Assembly: GCF_031851795.1 (NCBI RefSeq) | Contig: NZ_CP134696.1 | Coordinates: forward strand, 1-64,000 | Reading direction: 5' to 3' | Origin: Pontibacter sp. G13 | GTDB taxonomy: Bacteria; Bacteroidota; Bacteroidia; J057 | Length of the DNA stretch: 64,000 bases | In this document: positions 51,799 through 60,444 of the stretch, one piece after another | Layout: every line of letters starts with the position of its first letter | Position numbering within the stretch: the first letter of the stretch is position 1 | Translations under genes and position numbers: made by a program | The notes under the pieces: model-generated | Database searches by the model: none | Told to the model about the DNA's origin: nothing | Seen by the model: the letters and a program-made list of their open reading frames with translations, nothing else

Positions 51799-53289
51799 CT
51801 ATCCAAAAATCTGATTCAATTTCATCGCGAGACTCATGTCCCCCTGCACATCGAATTTGCCGGCCATGAAGGCATTCATGGGACTCAAAGATCCATCCAA
51901 CAATGCCTGAAAATCCTGCAAATCCACTCCGATGGTGCATTGCGCATCCTCATCCTGATTGCTGACCTTGTTTTCCCCGCCTGTTCCATCCAGCAAGATC
52001 GCCCCTTCCGCAAACGAGAATTTGATCCGTGAACCGATGGCTGGAGCCTGACCTGCCCGTTCCTTGACCACCTCGGTAGTCTCCGTCAAATCGGCCCCAG
52101 AGGCCAAGGCCGTTCCGTGTTGGTCTGCTGCCTCGTCGTATCGTTGATCATCGATGACCATCTTGGCGATGATCTCCCGCATGATCTCGGAGGTTCCCCC
52201 GCCGATCGTTCCTACACGGCTATCGCGGAACATCCGAGCGATCTTGAATTCTTCGATGAAGCCATAGCCGCCAAAGAATTGTAGGCATTGGTACATGGCC
52301 TTGTCCGCCAACTCGGTAGCCAGCAGTTTAGCCATAGAACACTCCTTGACGGCATAGTGTCCATCGTTGTGCATGCGGCTACATTGGTACACAAATGCCT
52401 TGGCGGATTCGATCTCCGTGGAGAGGTCCGCCACCCGATGCCTAAGTACTTGAAATTTGTTGATGGGCCGTCCGAATGCGTGCCGCTCCGACATGTATTG
52501 GAGGGCGTATTCGAGTGCATGCTGAGCGCCCGCAACCCCCGCAATGGCTCCGATTAACCGTTCGAGCTGCAATCCTCCCATGAGGTAGTAAAATCCTTTT
52601 CCCGCTTCTCCCAGCAGATTTTCAACCGGCACCCTCACGTTGTCAAAGGCCAACTCTGCCGTATCGGAAGCATGCCATCCCAGTTTCTTCAGTTTGGTCG
52701 CACTGACTCCTTCGGCCTCCCGGTCGATCACGAGAAGGCTGATGCCTGCGACTCCTGCATCGGGATCTGTTTTGACGACCGTCACGAGGAAATCTCCATA
52801 GACCCCGTTGGTGATGAAGGTTTTGGAACCATTCACCACATAATGGTCCCCCTGTCGAATCGCACGTGTCTGGATATTGGCCACATCACTCCCCGCTCCG
52901 GGTTCGGAAATGGCGATGGAACTGACTGCCTGTCCGGCAATCGCCCGGGTGAGGTATTTCTGCTTGAGTGCCTCGCTCCCATGATGGAAGATATAGGGAG
53001 AGGCCATGTACTGCTGGACCATCAGGTTGACGGCAAATCCTCCCGAAAAGCAACGCGAGATTTCCTCCACGAATATGACGGAGAAAAAGAAATCCAAATC
53101 CAACCCCCCGTATTTCTCGGGATAGTTGAGCCCCAGATAGCCCATTTCGGCAAATTTGGGCCAGAGGTCCTTGGGGATTTGCTGTTGCTCCTCCCATTCG
53201 TCGATAAAGGGCTTGACTTCGCGATCCAGAAAGGCTCTGAGCGAGGTACGGAACATCTGATGTTCCTCTGAAAAGTAGTAGGAATCCAT
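51799..53289 (-). CDS. Acyl-CoA dehydrogenase with C-terminal SCP2 domain
   Basis: A 496-residue fusion. Residues 1-380 are an acyl-CoA dehydrogenase (FAD flavoprotein): SIAISEPGAGSDV, GYGFIEEFKIARMFRDSRVGTIGGGTSEIMREIIAKMV. The catalytic base is best placed at Glu243 in LQLERLIGA, the position used by isovaleryl- and long-chain-CoA dehydrogenases, rather than in the C-terminal helix, where a Gly occurs. Residues ~400-496 are an SCP2 sterol/lipid-carrier domain (CTIGVDLQDFQALLDGSLSPMNAFMAGKFDVQGDMSLAMKL). SCP2 normally ends peroxisomal multifunctional enzymes, so this location is unusual. It is the last gene of a four-gene operon. Confidence 0.93.
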   Translation of the reverse strand: MDSYYFSEEHQMFRTSLRAFLDREVKPFIDEWEEQQQIPKDLWPKFAEMGYLGLNYPEKYGGLDLDFFFSVIFVEEISRCFSGGFAVNLMVQQYMASPYIFHHGSEALKQKYLTRAIAGQAVSSIAISEPGAGSDVANIQTRAIRQGDHYVVNGSKTFITNGVYGDFLVTVVKTDPDAGVAGISLLVIDREAEGVSATKLKKLGWHASDTAELAFDNVRVPVENLLGEAGKGFYYLMGGLQLERLIGAIAGVAGAQHALEYALQYMSERHAFGRPINKFQVLRHRVADLSTEIESAKAFVYQCSRMHNDGHYAVKECSMAKLLATELADKAMYQCLQFFGGYGFIEEFKIARMFRDSRVGTIGGGTSEIMREIIAKMVIDDQRYDEAADQHGTALASGADLTETTEVVKERAGQAPAIGSRIKFSFAEGAILLDGTGGENKVSNQDEDAQCTIGVDLQDFQALLDGSLSPMNAFMAGKFDVQGDMSLAMKLNQIFG

Positions 53290-53350
53290 GAGCTGGAGTT
53301 ATGGGTCGTGAAACGATGCCGGCCCTCCCCGCGATCCTGCTTTCCGATGG

Positions 53351-53947
53351 TTACACGCCTACGGCGAACCGGCGATATTTTCTAAATTCTGTGAGTCCTT
53401 CCTCGGTACAGATTCCTCTCACGAATGGCCAGAGCATATTGGCCAACAGTTTTTTGGAATCCCGCCCGCTGAACGGGTCTTTTTCGAACATCGACCTGAG
53501 TAGCAAGGATAGGGTCTCCGCACAGATTTCCACGTCGATGCTGTTGTGAAAAATTCCTTCTTCCACCCCCCGCGTCAAAATCTGTTTGGTGAACGTCACC
53601 CCAAAGGCCTCATTGCTGTCCCAGATTTCAGGGAAATAATTGGAGATATCATTCAGGAAGTTCGGATTGATGCGACTCAGGCTGCTGATCATCTTGTTGT
53701 AGAACAGCACGAGCAATTCCGCGACATTGGTACAATCCGCTTCAAGCTTGTCGAATTCTTCCCTTGAATTATCCCGATAAAGTTGGAAACAGGCATTCAC
53801 CAGTCCTGTCTTGTCTCCATAAAGCTGGTAGAGGGTCTTGCTGGAAATATTCAGATGTCCCGTGATCTGCCCCACCGTCACACTTCGCACCCCAAACTTT
53901 AGGAAAAGCTTGAGGGACTCCTTCGTATATATGATTCTTTTGTCCAT
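53351..53947 (-). CDS. TetR family transcriptional regulator
   Basis: A 198-residue regulator with an N-terminal helix-turn-helix (KESLKLFLKFGVRSVTVGQITGHLNISSKTLYQLYGDKTGLVNAC, about 8-52), a helix pattern typical of TetR. The ligand-binding C-terminal domain is unnamed. It lies inside the acyl-CoA operon, 2 bp after the racemase stop and 61 bp before the dehydrogenase start, so it is likely an autoregulator responding to acyl-CoA esters. This is inference. Confidence 0.88.
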   Translation of the reverse strand: MDKRIIYTKESLKLFLKFGVRSVTVGQITGHLNISSKTLYQLYGDKTGLVNACFQLYRDNSREEFDKLEADCTNVAELLVLFYNKMISSLSRINPNFLNDISNYFPEIWDSNEAFGVTFTKQILTRGVEEGIFHNSIDVEICAETLSLLLRSMFEKDPFSGRDSKKLLANMLWPFVRGICTEEGLTEFRKYRRFAVGV

Positions 53948-53949
53948 GT

Positions 53950-55491
53950 CTATCTGTTTCGAAATGCCCGTTGCAGGCAGGCATCAATCACTTCTTGGTC
54001 GACTCCCAACGATTCCAGGACATGCCGAGAATCTTCGTTCCATGTTGGGGCTTTCCATCTTGCCTGAAAGGGATATCCATTCCAGCTTCCCGGTGTCTGA
54101 ATGTCCGGTCCTATCATCCAGCCTTGGTCGGCGATATGGCCATCATGGGCCAGATCTCCAATTTCCAGCACAGGTGTCAGGCAAATATCGTGGGTTTTCC
54201 CCAATGTCGTCCATTCGGATTGAGGTTTCGTTTTGAAAAGGCGAACCATCTGCGCTTGTAGGCCCATCGCTTGTCCGCGTTCAGGAACGATTCCCTCCAC
54301 CCATTCTTCGTGTCCCACCGATTCGCAGAAGGCTTTCCAGAATTTCAATTCCAGAGCACCTAGCGCCATCCATTTTCCGTCAGCGGTCTCGTAAACTTGG
54401 TAATTTGGCACCGCCCCAGAGAGCAAACCTTTGCCATCGGGCTGTTGTTCCGAATGACTAAAATAGGCGGACGTATAGGTAAGGCTCAACATCGGCAGAA
54501 GCCCCTGAAGCATATTGGCGTCCATCCACCCTCCTATTCCCGTCTTTTCGGCGGCGTAGAGCCCCGCCAGTGCCAAGTTCACCACCTGATAGGCGCCTGC
54601 GCCCACATCTGCCAGCTGAATCCCGGGGATCACAGGGCGCCCCGTTTGGTCTCGGTTGACGGATAGAATTCCCGAGAGCGCCAGATAATTGAGGTCGTGC
54701 CCTGCTCGATCATGGTAAGGGCCATGTTGGCCATATCCTGTCAGAGAGACATACACCAATCGAGGATTCAGCTTCTTTAATGATTCGAAGTCCAATCCCC
54801 ACCGCTTCATCGCTCCAGGTCTGAATTGCTCGACCAGCACATCAGCTTCCTTCACCAATCTGTGGATGACTTCCTGAAACTCCTGCTCATCATAAGGAAC
54901 GACCAAACTGTGCTTAGACCGATTGAGGGCGTGGTAAAAGGCCGATCCACCTTCCAACATCGGGGGATATTCGCGGACATAATCGGGTCGATCAGGATGT
55001 TCTATTTTCCAAACCTCAGCCCCCATCTCCGCCAACATTTGGGACGCCAAAGGTCCCGGTAGGAGTCTTGAAAAGTCGAGAATACGGACGCCGTTCAGAG
55101 GACCAGACGATCTCGAGCGGACAGGCCCTTTCGAATCCTGCTCCGATGGAGATTGTGGATGCCGCCAAGGATAAAATGCCCGGGAAAACTTAATCATCGA
55201 TTCCAAGTCCGAGACCTTCAATCGTCCCGAGAGCAACGCCATCTGAGGATTCAGGGACCCCGTCTCGATCTTCACATAGTCTTCCGGGGAAATCTGGACG
55301 ACACAATCCGCTGTTTGGAACCAACCTTCATCGATTTGACAGGTTCCATCGCCGATCGAAACCGTTTTCTTCAACGCATCTGCTCCCACAAAATCAAAAT
55401 GGAATACTGCCTTCCAGTTATGGACTCGATTGGCCCGGAAGCGCTCCGGAAGGGAATCAAGAATTTGGCGGGCAGTATCCAGATCATTCAT
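53950..55491 (-). CDS. Alpha-methylacyl-CoA racemase-like CoA transferase with N-terminal SCP2 domain
   Basis: The protein is 513 residues from ATG 55491; the frame to 55536 starts at GTG and adds nothing recognisable. Residues ~10-105 are an SCP2-like domain (ADCVVQISPEDYVKIETGSLNPQMALLSGRLKVSDLESMIKF), and from ~130 a CaiB/BaiF fold enzyme. The racemase catalytic set of the AMACR/MCR type is present: His265 in AGHDLNYLALSG, Asp295 in QLADVGAG and Glu381 in ALGALELKFW. This favours epimerising 2-methylacyl-CoA over CoA transfer. An N-terminal SCP2 on a CaiB enzyme is unusual. The gene overlaps the thioesterase stop by 4 bp (ATGA). Confidence 0.9.
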   Translation of the reverse strand: MNDLDTARQILDSLPERFRANRVHNWKAVFHFDFVGADALKKTVSIGDGTCQIDEGWFQTADCVVQISPEDYVKIETGSLNPQMALLSGRLKVSDLESMIKFSRAFYPWRHPQSPSEQDSKGPVRSRSSGPLNGVRILDFSRLLPGPLASQMLAEMGAEVWKIEHPDRPDYVREYPPMLEGGSAFYHALNRSKHSLVVPYDEQEFQEVIHRLVKEADVLVEQFRPGAMKRWGLDFESLKKLNPRLVYVSLTGYGQHGPYHDRAGHDLNYLALSGILSVNRDQTGRPVIPGIQLADVGAGAYQVVNLALAGLYAAEKTGIGGWMDANMLQGLLPMLSLTYTSAYFSHSEQQPDGKGLLSGAVPNYQVYETADGKWMALGALELKFWKAFCESVGHEEWVEGIVPERGQAMGLQAQMVRLFKTKPQSEWTTLGKTHDICLTPVLEIGDLAHDGHIADQGWMIGPDIQTPGSWNGYPFQARWKAPTWNEDSRHVLESLGVDQEVIDACLQRAFRNR

Positions 55492-55979
55492 ACGTGATGG
55501 TTTGAGGAGGAATTGGAGGTATCGGCAGTGATCCACTGATCACCTTGTTTCATTCCCTTGGCATTGACATGGAAAGCTGCGCGCGCTTCAGCCACGATTC
55601 GATCTGGCTCCTTGGGATGATAGGCCCACATTCGGGTGGCAATGACTGAATTTCCTCTACGGTCTACCCTGGCTTCCACCACCAAATCCTCGGTCCGAGT
55701 TCCGCGAAGGTAGTCTACCCGGATGTCAATCGTGGCCAATCGATCCGACAGCGAGGTCAATGTAGAAGCGGCTGCAGCACCTCCCACAGAATCCAATGCA
55801 GTAGCCACCAAGCCGCCGTGCCATCTTCTGGCAATGAAATCACCAATCACTTCTTCCCGAAAAGGAAACAGCATTTTGGCAAAGCCTTCTTCAAGTTCCA
55901 GCACCTGCATTCCCAGGAACTTGTGTACCGGAATCATGGTCTCCAACATTTTGGAGGCTGCCGATTTCTCCAGAATCAT
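55488..55979 (-). CDS. Hotdog-fold thioesterase (PaaI-like)
   Basis: A 163-residue acyl-CoA thioesterase-type protein. It has the hotdog pattern: FREEVIGDFIARRWHGGLVATALDSVGGAAAAS (helix with the HGG and D motif), then TIDIRVDYLRG and VEARVDRRGNSVIATRMWAYH. It probably hydrolyses acyl-CoA. First gene of the operon; it precedes the racemase with a 4-bp overlap. The polar C-terminal tail (TADTSNSSSNHHV) is non-conserved. Confidence 0.88.
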   Translation of the reverse strand: MILEKSAASKMLETMIPVHKFLGMQVLELEEGFAKMLFPFREEVIGDFIARRWHGGLVATALDSVGGAAAASTLTSLSDRLATIDIRVDYLRGTRTEDLVVEARVDRRGNSVIATRMWAYHPKEPDRIVAEARAAFHVNAKGMKQGDQWITADTSNSSSNHHV

Positions 55980-56207
55980 AGAATTTTGTCAATCGTTAAG
56001 GGCTCAGAAATTCGAGTGTAGACATTTGGGAGAAATCCTTCTTGAGGAATTCCTCCCGTCCCTTTATCATAAAACTAAGGAAAAGATAAAGATTCCCAAA
56101 TTTTCCTCCGAAAGTCTGAGTCATTTTCCCGGACCCGTCGCAAAGAAAACCTCCGCACTCGCAGAACCTCTTGGGACAGCATGGGTTATGTTGATAAAGA
56201 AGGGAAA

Positions 56208-56669
56208 ATGTCAGATATCCAAGCAATCCATGAACTTACCACGAGCCTCTACAAAGGGATGAAATTCGTTGAGGGCATCATGCCAGACTTTAATCTTCTT
56301 CGGAGTGTATTTGTGCGAAATGCCCTGATTATCAATGGAACACCTGGAAAACATTATGTATTTGACCTTGCGTCGTTTCTCGAATCAGTCGAGGATCGAA
56401 TGCTGGGAAATCCTGATTTTCATTCTTTTGAGGAGCGGGAGGTATACGAGACTACCCAGATTTTTGGCAATATTGCCCAACGCGTCAGCACGTTTGAGGC
56501 CAGATGGTGGGGCGGTGAGGATGAGCCTTTCTTTATGGGGGTCAATATGATCCAATTTGTCAAAATCGATGAGGATTGGAGAGTAGCAAATGTGGTCTGG
56601 AACAAGGCCACCCCTGAAATTCCGCTCACCAAGGAGTTTCTTTCTCGCGACAGCCCTTTGCTTTCCTAA
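56208..56669 (+). CDS. NTF2-like (SnoaL-like) domain protein
   Basis: The protein is 153 residues from ATG 56208 (MSDIQAIHELTTSLYKGMKFVEG). The frame continues upstream to 56181. The fold is NTF2-like: a helix-rich N-terminus, then strands including ETTQIFGNIAQRVSTFEARWW, FMGVNMIQFVKIDEDWRVANVVWNKA. Such cone folds bind small hydrophobic ligands or serve as enzymes, but no catalytic residues are evident. Transcribed alone or with the DJ-1-like gene 34 bp downstream. Confidence 0.75.
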   Translation: MSDIQAIHELTTSLYKGMKFVEGIMPDFNLLRSVFVRNALIINGTPGKHYVFDLASFLESVEDRMLGNPDFHSFEEREVYETTQIFGNIAQRVSTFEARWWGGEDEPFFMGVNMIQFVKIDEDWRVANVVWNKATPEIPLTKEFLSRDSPLLS

Positions 56670-56703
56670 CCATCAATTTGCGTAAGTTTGGCAAAAACGA
56701 CAG

Positions 56704-57444
56704 ATGAACCGCGTATTGATTTTTTGCCTTGCATTCGGCATTGCCTGTTCCCAACCTTCCCCAACGAGTCAGACGCCAAAAGCCGAGGTTGGGCTAGACT
56801 CATTGGAAGCTGCCCCATTACTTCCTACCGACACGCTGAATGTGGGATTTCTGGTTATGGAGGGCACCTACAATACAGAGTTGACTGCCCCGATGGATAT
56901 TTTCCAGCACACGATTTTCCATGCCCAAGCTGGTATGCGCGTGTTCACCATTGCAGCTACGACCGACCCCATTCACACATTCGAAGGACTTGAAATCACC
57001 CCGGATTACAGCTACTCCGAAGCGCATCCGGTCATTGATATTTTAGTGGTTCCCAGTGCGGAACATCACTTGGATACCGACTTGAAAAATGAGGAAATGA
57101 TCCAATTCGTCCGGGAGACCAGTGAAGAAGCCCAATATGTCATGTCGCTCTGCGATGGCGCATTTGTGTTGGCGAAAGCGGGGTTGTTGGATGGCCATGT
57201 TTCCACGACTTTTCCGGGAGATATCGGAGCCTATCGCAAGCGGTTTCCCCAACTAGATGTCCGCGAAGATCTATTATTCGTCCATCATGGGAAATTCATC
57301 ACAAGTGCAGGTGGCGCCAAGTCTTTCGAACCGGCGCTTTATCTGTCGGAATACCTGTACGGGAAGAAAGCCGCAGACGGGATTGCCCGCGGGATGGTCA
57401 TCGATTGGAAGGTGCATGAAGTCCCACACCTCGTGGTAGAATAA
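56704..57444 (+). CDS. DJ-1/PfpI family lipoprotein
   Basis: A 246-residue lipoprotein (lipobox GIAC, Cys 15). The glutamine-amidotransferase-like fold has the nucleophile-elbow VMSLCDGAFVLAKAGLLDG with Cys as candidate nucleophile, preceded by the ligand-binding VGFLVMEGTYNTELTAPMDIFQHT. The family contains isonitrile hydratases and transcription-regulator-like GATase-1 domains; the envelope location here is unusual. Substrate unknown. Its stop is 1 bp from the opposing DUF6503 gene. Confidence 0.85.
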   Translation: MNRVLIFCLAFGIACSQPSPTSQTPKAEVGLDSLEAAPLLPTDTLNVGFLVMEGTYNTELTAPMDIFQHTIFHAQAGMRVFTIAATTDPIHTFEGLEITPDYSYSEAHPVIDILVVPSAEHHLDTDLKNEEMIQFVRETSEEAQYVMSLCDGAFVLAKAGLLDGHVSTTFPGDIGAYRKRFPQLDVREDLLFVHHGKFITSAGGAKSFEPALYLSEYLYGKKAADGIARGMVIDWKVHEVPHLVVE

Positions 57445-57445
57445 C

Positions 57446-58234
57446 CTATTCCGGCATGAGCGTTTCCACGGACTCGATTTCAATTCGGGAGAGCTCCTCT
57501 AGTTTTCCCGAATTGAACCATTCATCCAACTCCTCCACGCTAACCTGCGATGGATCAGCCTTGTAGTTCACATAATCCTGCACCAAAAGTGTATGCACGC
57601 TCCGACGGTTGATCGCCGCTCGAAATCTGATTCCGCCACCATTCACCTCGTAGGAATACCCCAAATAATCCAGGGTCAGATCTTCTGGGTGAAACCAATA
57701 GACGTATTCATCCTGAAAATCCTCACCGCCTCCTTCTTGCCGAAAAGTCACCTTGATTTTCCAGTACTCGATATCCCCAATTTTAGACTTGCCGAGTAAC
57801 TCCTTGACCACTGCATCATCATTGAGGGAATAAGGCAAAAAAGCGAAATAGATCACAGAGTTGATGGAATTGCGGTATTTGTTTGCCATAGAATCGGGAA
57901 CTTGGACCGCTTCGCCATCGATGGTGCGCTGAAACCCATCATTGGTCATTTCATCCAAAAATCGCTTCCCATCCTTTTCAAATTCCCGAGCATACCGATA
58001 GGCACCATGGTCGCGTTGCATGCTGTATGTGGTCCCTCGGAATGAAAATTCAACTTGGGCATTTCCAAGGTCCTCAAATCCATGCGCCTTGATGGATGCG
58101 TTCACGACATCATCGGCGGGATTGTACACTGCCTCATAAGGACTTTGGTCAGCATTGTCTGAAGGGTAAGCTCCCCCACATCGGGAAAGAAACAGGGCCA
58201 TCGCGATTGACAGGCCCAAGATGAAAAGTCTCAT
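57446..58234 (-). CDS. DUF6503 lipoprotein
   Basis: A 262-residue lipoprotein (LSRC, Cys 19). It has the family pattern: VNASIKAHGFEDLGNAQVEFSFRGTTYSMQRDHGAYRYAREFEKDGKRFLDEMTNDGFQRTIDGE, later LGKSKIGDIEYWKIKVTFRQEGGGEDFQDEYVYWFHPEDLTLDYLGYSYEVNGGGIRFRAAINRRSV. The function is unknown; the long beta fold resembles LolA-type lipid carriers, but this is only a resemblance. Confidence 0.82.
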   Translation of the reverse strand: MRLFILGLSIAMALFLSRCGGAYPSDNADQSPYEAVYNPADDVVNASIKAHGFEDLGNAQVEFSFRGTTYSMQRDHGAYRYAREFEKDGKRFLDEMTNDGFQRTIDGEAVQVPDSMANKYRNSINSVIYFAFLPYSLNDDAVVKELLGKSKIGDIEYWKIKVTFRQEGGGEDFQDEYVYWFHPEDLTLDYLGYSYEVNGGGIRFRAAINRRSVHTLLVQDYVNYKADPSQVSVEELDEWFNSGKLEELSRIEIESVETLMPE

Positions 58235-58295
58235 GGGATCATTTTGCAGTAAAGGTATGAAAGGCGTTTGGGAGTCATTGTCTGCAAAACGTCAA

Positions 58296-59060
58296 TCACC
58301 ACTCCAGCACCAACCCATCATAGGCGAGATTCACGCCCTCGGGCAATGTCGGATCAATGTCCGCATGTTTGCCCATCAGATGACTGATATGGGTCAGGTA
58401 GGTCTGTTTGGGTGCCAAACGTTCAATAACTTCGAGACCTTCGCTCAATGAGAAATGGGAATAATGCACCTCATGTCTCAGCACGCCCAATACCAGCGTA
58501 TCCAATCCTTGCAAGCGTGCCATCGAGGACTCTGGGATGGCATTCACATCGGTGACATAGGCAAAGTTTCCGATCCGATATCCGAGCACAGGCATGGAAC
58601 CATGCATCACAGGAATCGGGGTAAGCTGCATGTCCCCCACTTCGAATGGCGAATCGGGCTGAATCAGGTTCATCGCCAGCTTGGGGACCCCGGGATATTG
58701 AGCGTTCTCGAAAATGTAGTAATATTCGCGCTTGAGGTGTTCCAGCACGGCCTCTGTCGCATAAACGGGCATGTCTCGCTGTAGGAGGAAATTGTAGGCA
58801 CGGACATCATCCATACCTGCCACATGGTCCTTGTGCTGATGGGTGAATACAACCGCGTCCAGTACGCCAATTTGATGTCGCAGCATCTGCTGCCTGAAAT
58901 CGGGTCCCGTGTCAAACACCAAGGTGGTGGTATCTGATTGTAGAATCCCTGAAGTGCGAAGCCGCTTGTCATGCGGATCGGTAGATTGACAGACTTCGCA
59001 CGGACATGCGATGACCGGCACTCCCTGAGAGGTTCCTGTACCCGAGAATGTAAATTTCAC
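58296..59060 (-). CDS. MBL-fold metallohydrolase (PhnP-like)
   Basis: A 254-residue beta-lactamase-fold hydrolase starting at GTG 59060, directly after the stop of the preceding gene. N-terminus MKFTFSGTGTSQGVPVIACPCEVC holds two Cys pairs found in PhnP-type enzymes. The metal motif is HQHKDHVAG, with later MHGSMPVLGY and the D in YVTDVN. It belongs to the phosphodiesterase-like group; the substrate is unknown. Confidence 0.9.
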   Translation of the reverse strand: MKFTFSGTGTSQGVPVIACPCEVCQSTDPHDKRLRTSGILQSDTTTLVFDTGPDFRQQMLRHQIGVLDAVVFTHQHKDHVAGMDDVRAYNFLLQRDMPVYATEAVLEHLKREYYYIFENAQYPGVPKLAMNLIQPDSPFEVGDMQLTPIPVMHGSMPVLGYRIGNFAYVTDVNAIPESSMARLQGLDTLVLGVLRHEVHYSHFSLSEGLEVIERLAPKQTYLTHISHLMGKHADIDPTLPEGVNLAYDGLVLEW

Positions 59061-59324
59061 CTATACGGTAGTTTTGATGACCTTGTCATAGACCTTCTTC
59101 AGGTCAGGCGTGAGATGATCCTCTACGATCTCCAATTGGCGGATAATTTCCATCAGGGTGTTGATCTTGCTTTCCAGTGGATGGAATTTATTGATCACGA
59201 TGGTCTTTTGTTCCATGACCATACAATATCCTCCCTTGAAGTTTCCCTTCTCATATCGGATGGTATATCCTTGGGTTTTGAGGATTGCCTGCAGCTTTTC
59301 TTGGGTATTTTTTGTGATTCTCAT
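59061..59324 (-). CDS. Small conserved hypothetical protein, 87 aa
   Basis: An 87-residue protein, MRITKNTQEKLQAILKTQGYTIRYEKGNFKGGYCMVMEQKTIVINKFHPLESKINTLMEII and so on. It looks like a conserved small cytoplasmic protein with a C-x-(V/M) beta segment and a Leu-rich C-terminal helix. Its stop codon TAG abuts the GTG of the MBL hydrolase, so translation is coupled, and a shared function is likely. No family name is known to me. Confidence 0.75.
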   Translation of the reverse strand: MRITKNTQEKLQAILKTQGYTIRYEKGNFKGGYCMVMEQKTIVINKFHPLESKINTLMEIIRQLEIVEDHLTPDLKKVYDKVIKTTV

Positions 59325-59351
59325 GTATGATTTCTGTTCATAGAATGGCTA

Positions 59352-60362
59352 TCATGCTTGACCGACAGAATGCTGGGAGAGGAATTTCTGGGCGGTGTCT
59401 TCAATGATCTGTTCCATCGGAACGTATTCGAATCCCAGTGCTTCAATTTTAGAACCATCATAACGATAATGATGAGTTCCCGAACGCATATTCTCCACAG
59501 TGAAAATCGGATCTCCTCCAGTCAAGCCTGCCCATGTTTCGGCGAGCCATCCAGCTGTGATGGCCACCCCACGAGGGATTTTGTACTTGGGAGCCTTTTT
59601 ACCCAATTTTTGGGCAATGGTGCTAAGCATCTTGAAGTAGCCCCAATTCTCCCCAACGAGCAGGTATCGTGATCCCGGCTGGACGTCTGCATGTAGCAGG
59701 ACTCTACAAGCTTTGGCTACATCCACGGCCCCGACCAATCCATTCTCACCAGACTGATAAAAAGCCAAACCTTTCGCCACCGTCCCGAATATCTTGGGCG
59801 TCCCTTGGTCCCAGCGGTCGCTCGGTCCCAAGATCAATCCCGGATTCACCATGACTGCATTCAACCCTTCCGCTACCCCGCGCTGAATTTCCCGTTCCGC
59901 CAGAATCTTCGAAGTCGCGTAATTGGAACTCGCCTGCCCATTCTGCATCGGCGTCTGCTCATTGATCAGACTTCCATCAGTGGTTCGCCCAACAGCTGCT
60001 ATCGAACTGACATGCACAAGTTTAGGAACCCCGACTTCGATACAGGCATTGACCACTTCCGCAGTCCCCTGGACATTGACATGCATCATCTGCTGCTGGT
60101 CGGCCTTGCGGAAGCTCACCATGGCAGCAGCATGAATCACGGCTTCCACCCCCTCCATGGCTTGTTCCAGCGCCAACGGATCGTTCACGTCCCCATCTAC
60201 CACTTCCACCAGATCTCCCCAAGGGAGCATCCGGTTGGCAGCATTTCGGATCAATAAGCGCACCTCAAAGCCACTTGCCAAGAGATCGTCAACGATGAAA
60301 CGTCCGAGAAATCCGGTTGCTCCGGTCAATAGGATCATGGGTTTTTCCGTATATTTGGCCAT
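59352..60362 (-). CDS. NAD-dependent epimerase/dehydratase family protein
   Basis: A 336-residue extended SDR. TGATGFLGRFIVDDLL is the dinucleotide-binding loop, and VSSIAAVG...NYATSKILAER holds the Ser and YxxxK. The pattern is closest to dihydroflavonol-4-reductase/3-beta-hydroxysteroid-type reductases. The substrate cannot be read. It is separated by 27 bp from the 87-aa gene and may start that operon. Confidence 0.9.
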   Translation of the reverse strand: MAKYTEKPMILLTGATGFLGRFIVDDLLASGFEVRLLIRNAANRMLPWGDLVEVVDGDVNDPLALEQAMEGVEAVIHAAAMVSFRKADQQQMMHVNVQGTAEVVNACIEVGVPKLVHVSSIAAVGRTTDGSLINEQTPMQNGQASSNYATSKILAEREIQRGVAEGLNAVMVNPGLILGPSDRWDQGTPKIFGTVAKGLAFYQSGENGLVGAVDVAKACRVLLHADVQPGSRYLLVGENWGYFKMLSTIAQKLGKKAPKYKIPRGVAITAGWLAETWAGLTGGDPIFTVENMRSGTHHYRYDGSKIEALGFEYVPMEQIIEDTAQKFLSQHSVGQA

Positions 60363-60444
60363 TCAAGCCCCAATGTTACGGCAATTGCGGATGAAATAAA
60401 ACCTTTCCGTCATTTTGCCTCAGCGGGCCGAATCGATTTCCCAC

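Noticed and set aside
52672-53271. 199-codon plus-strand frame opposite the acyl-CoA dehydrogenase
   Set aside because: It is a shadow of the dehydrogenase coding strand, which holds the catalytic residues.
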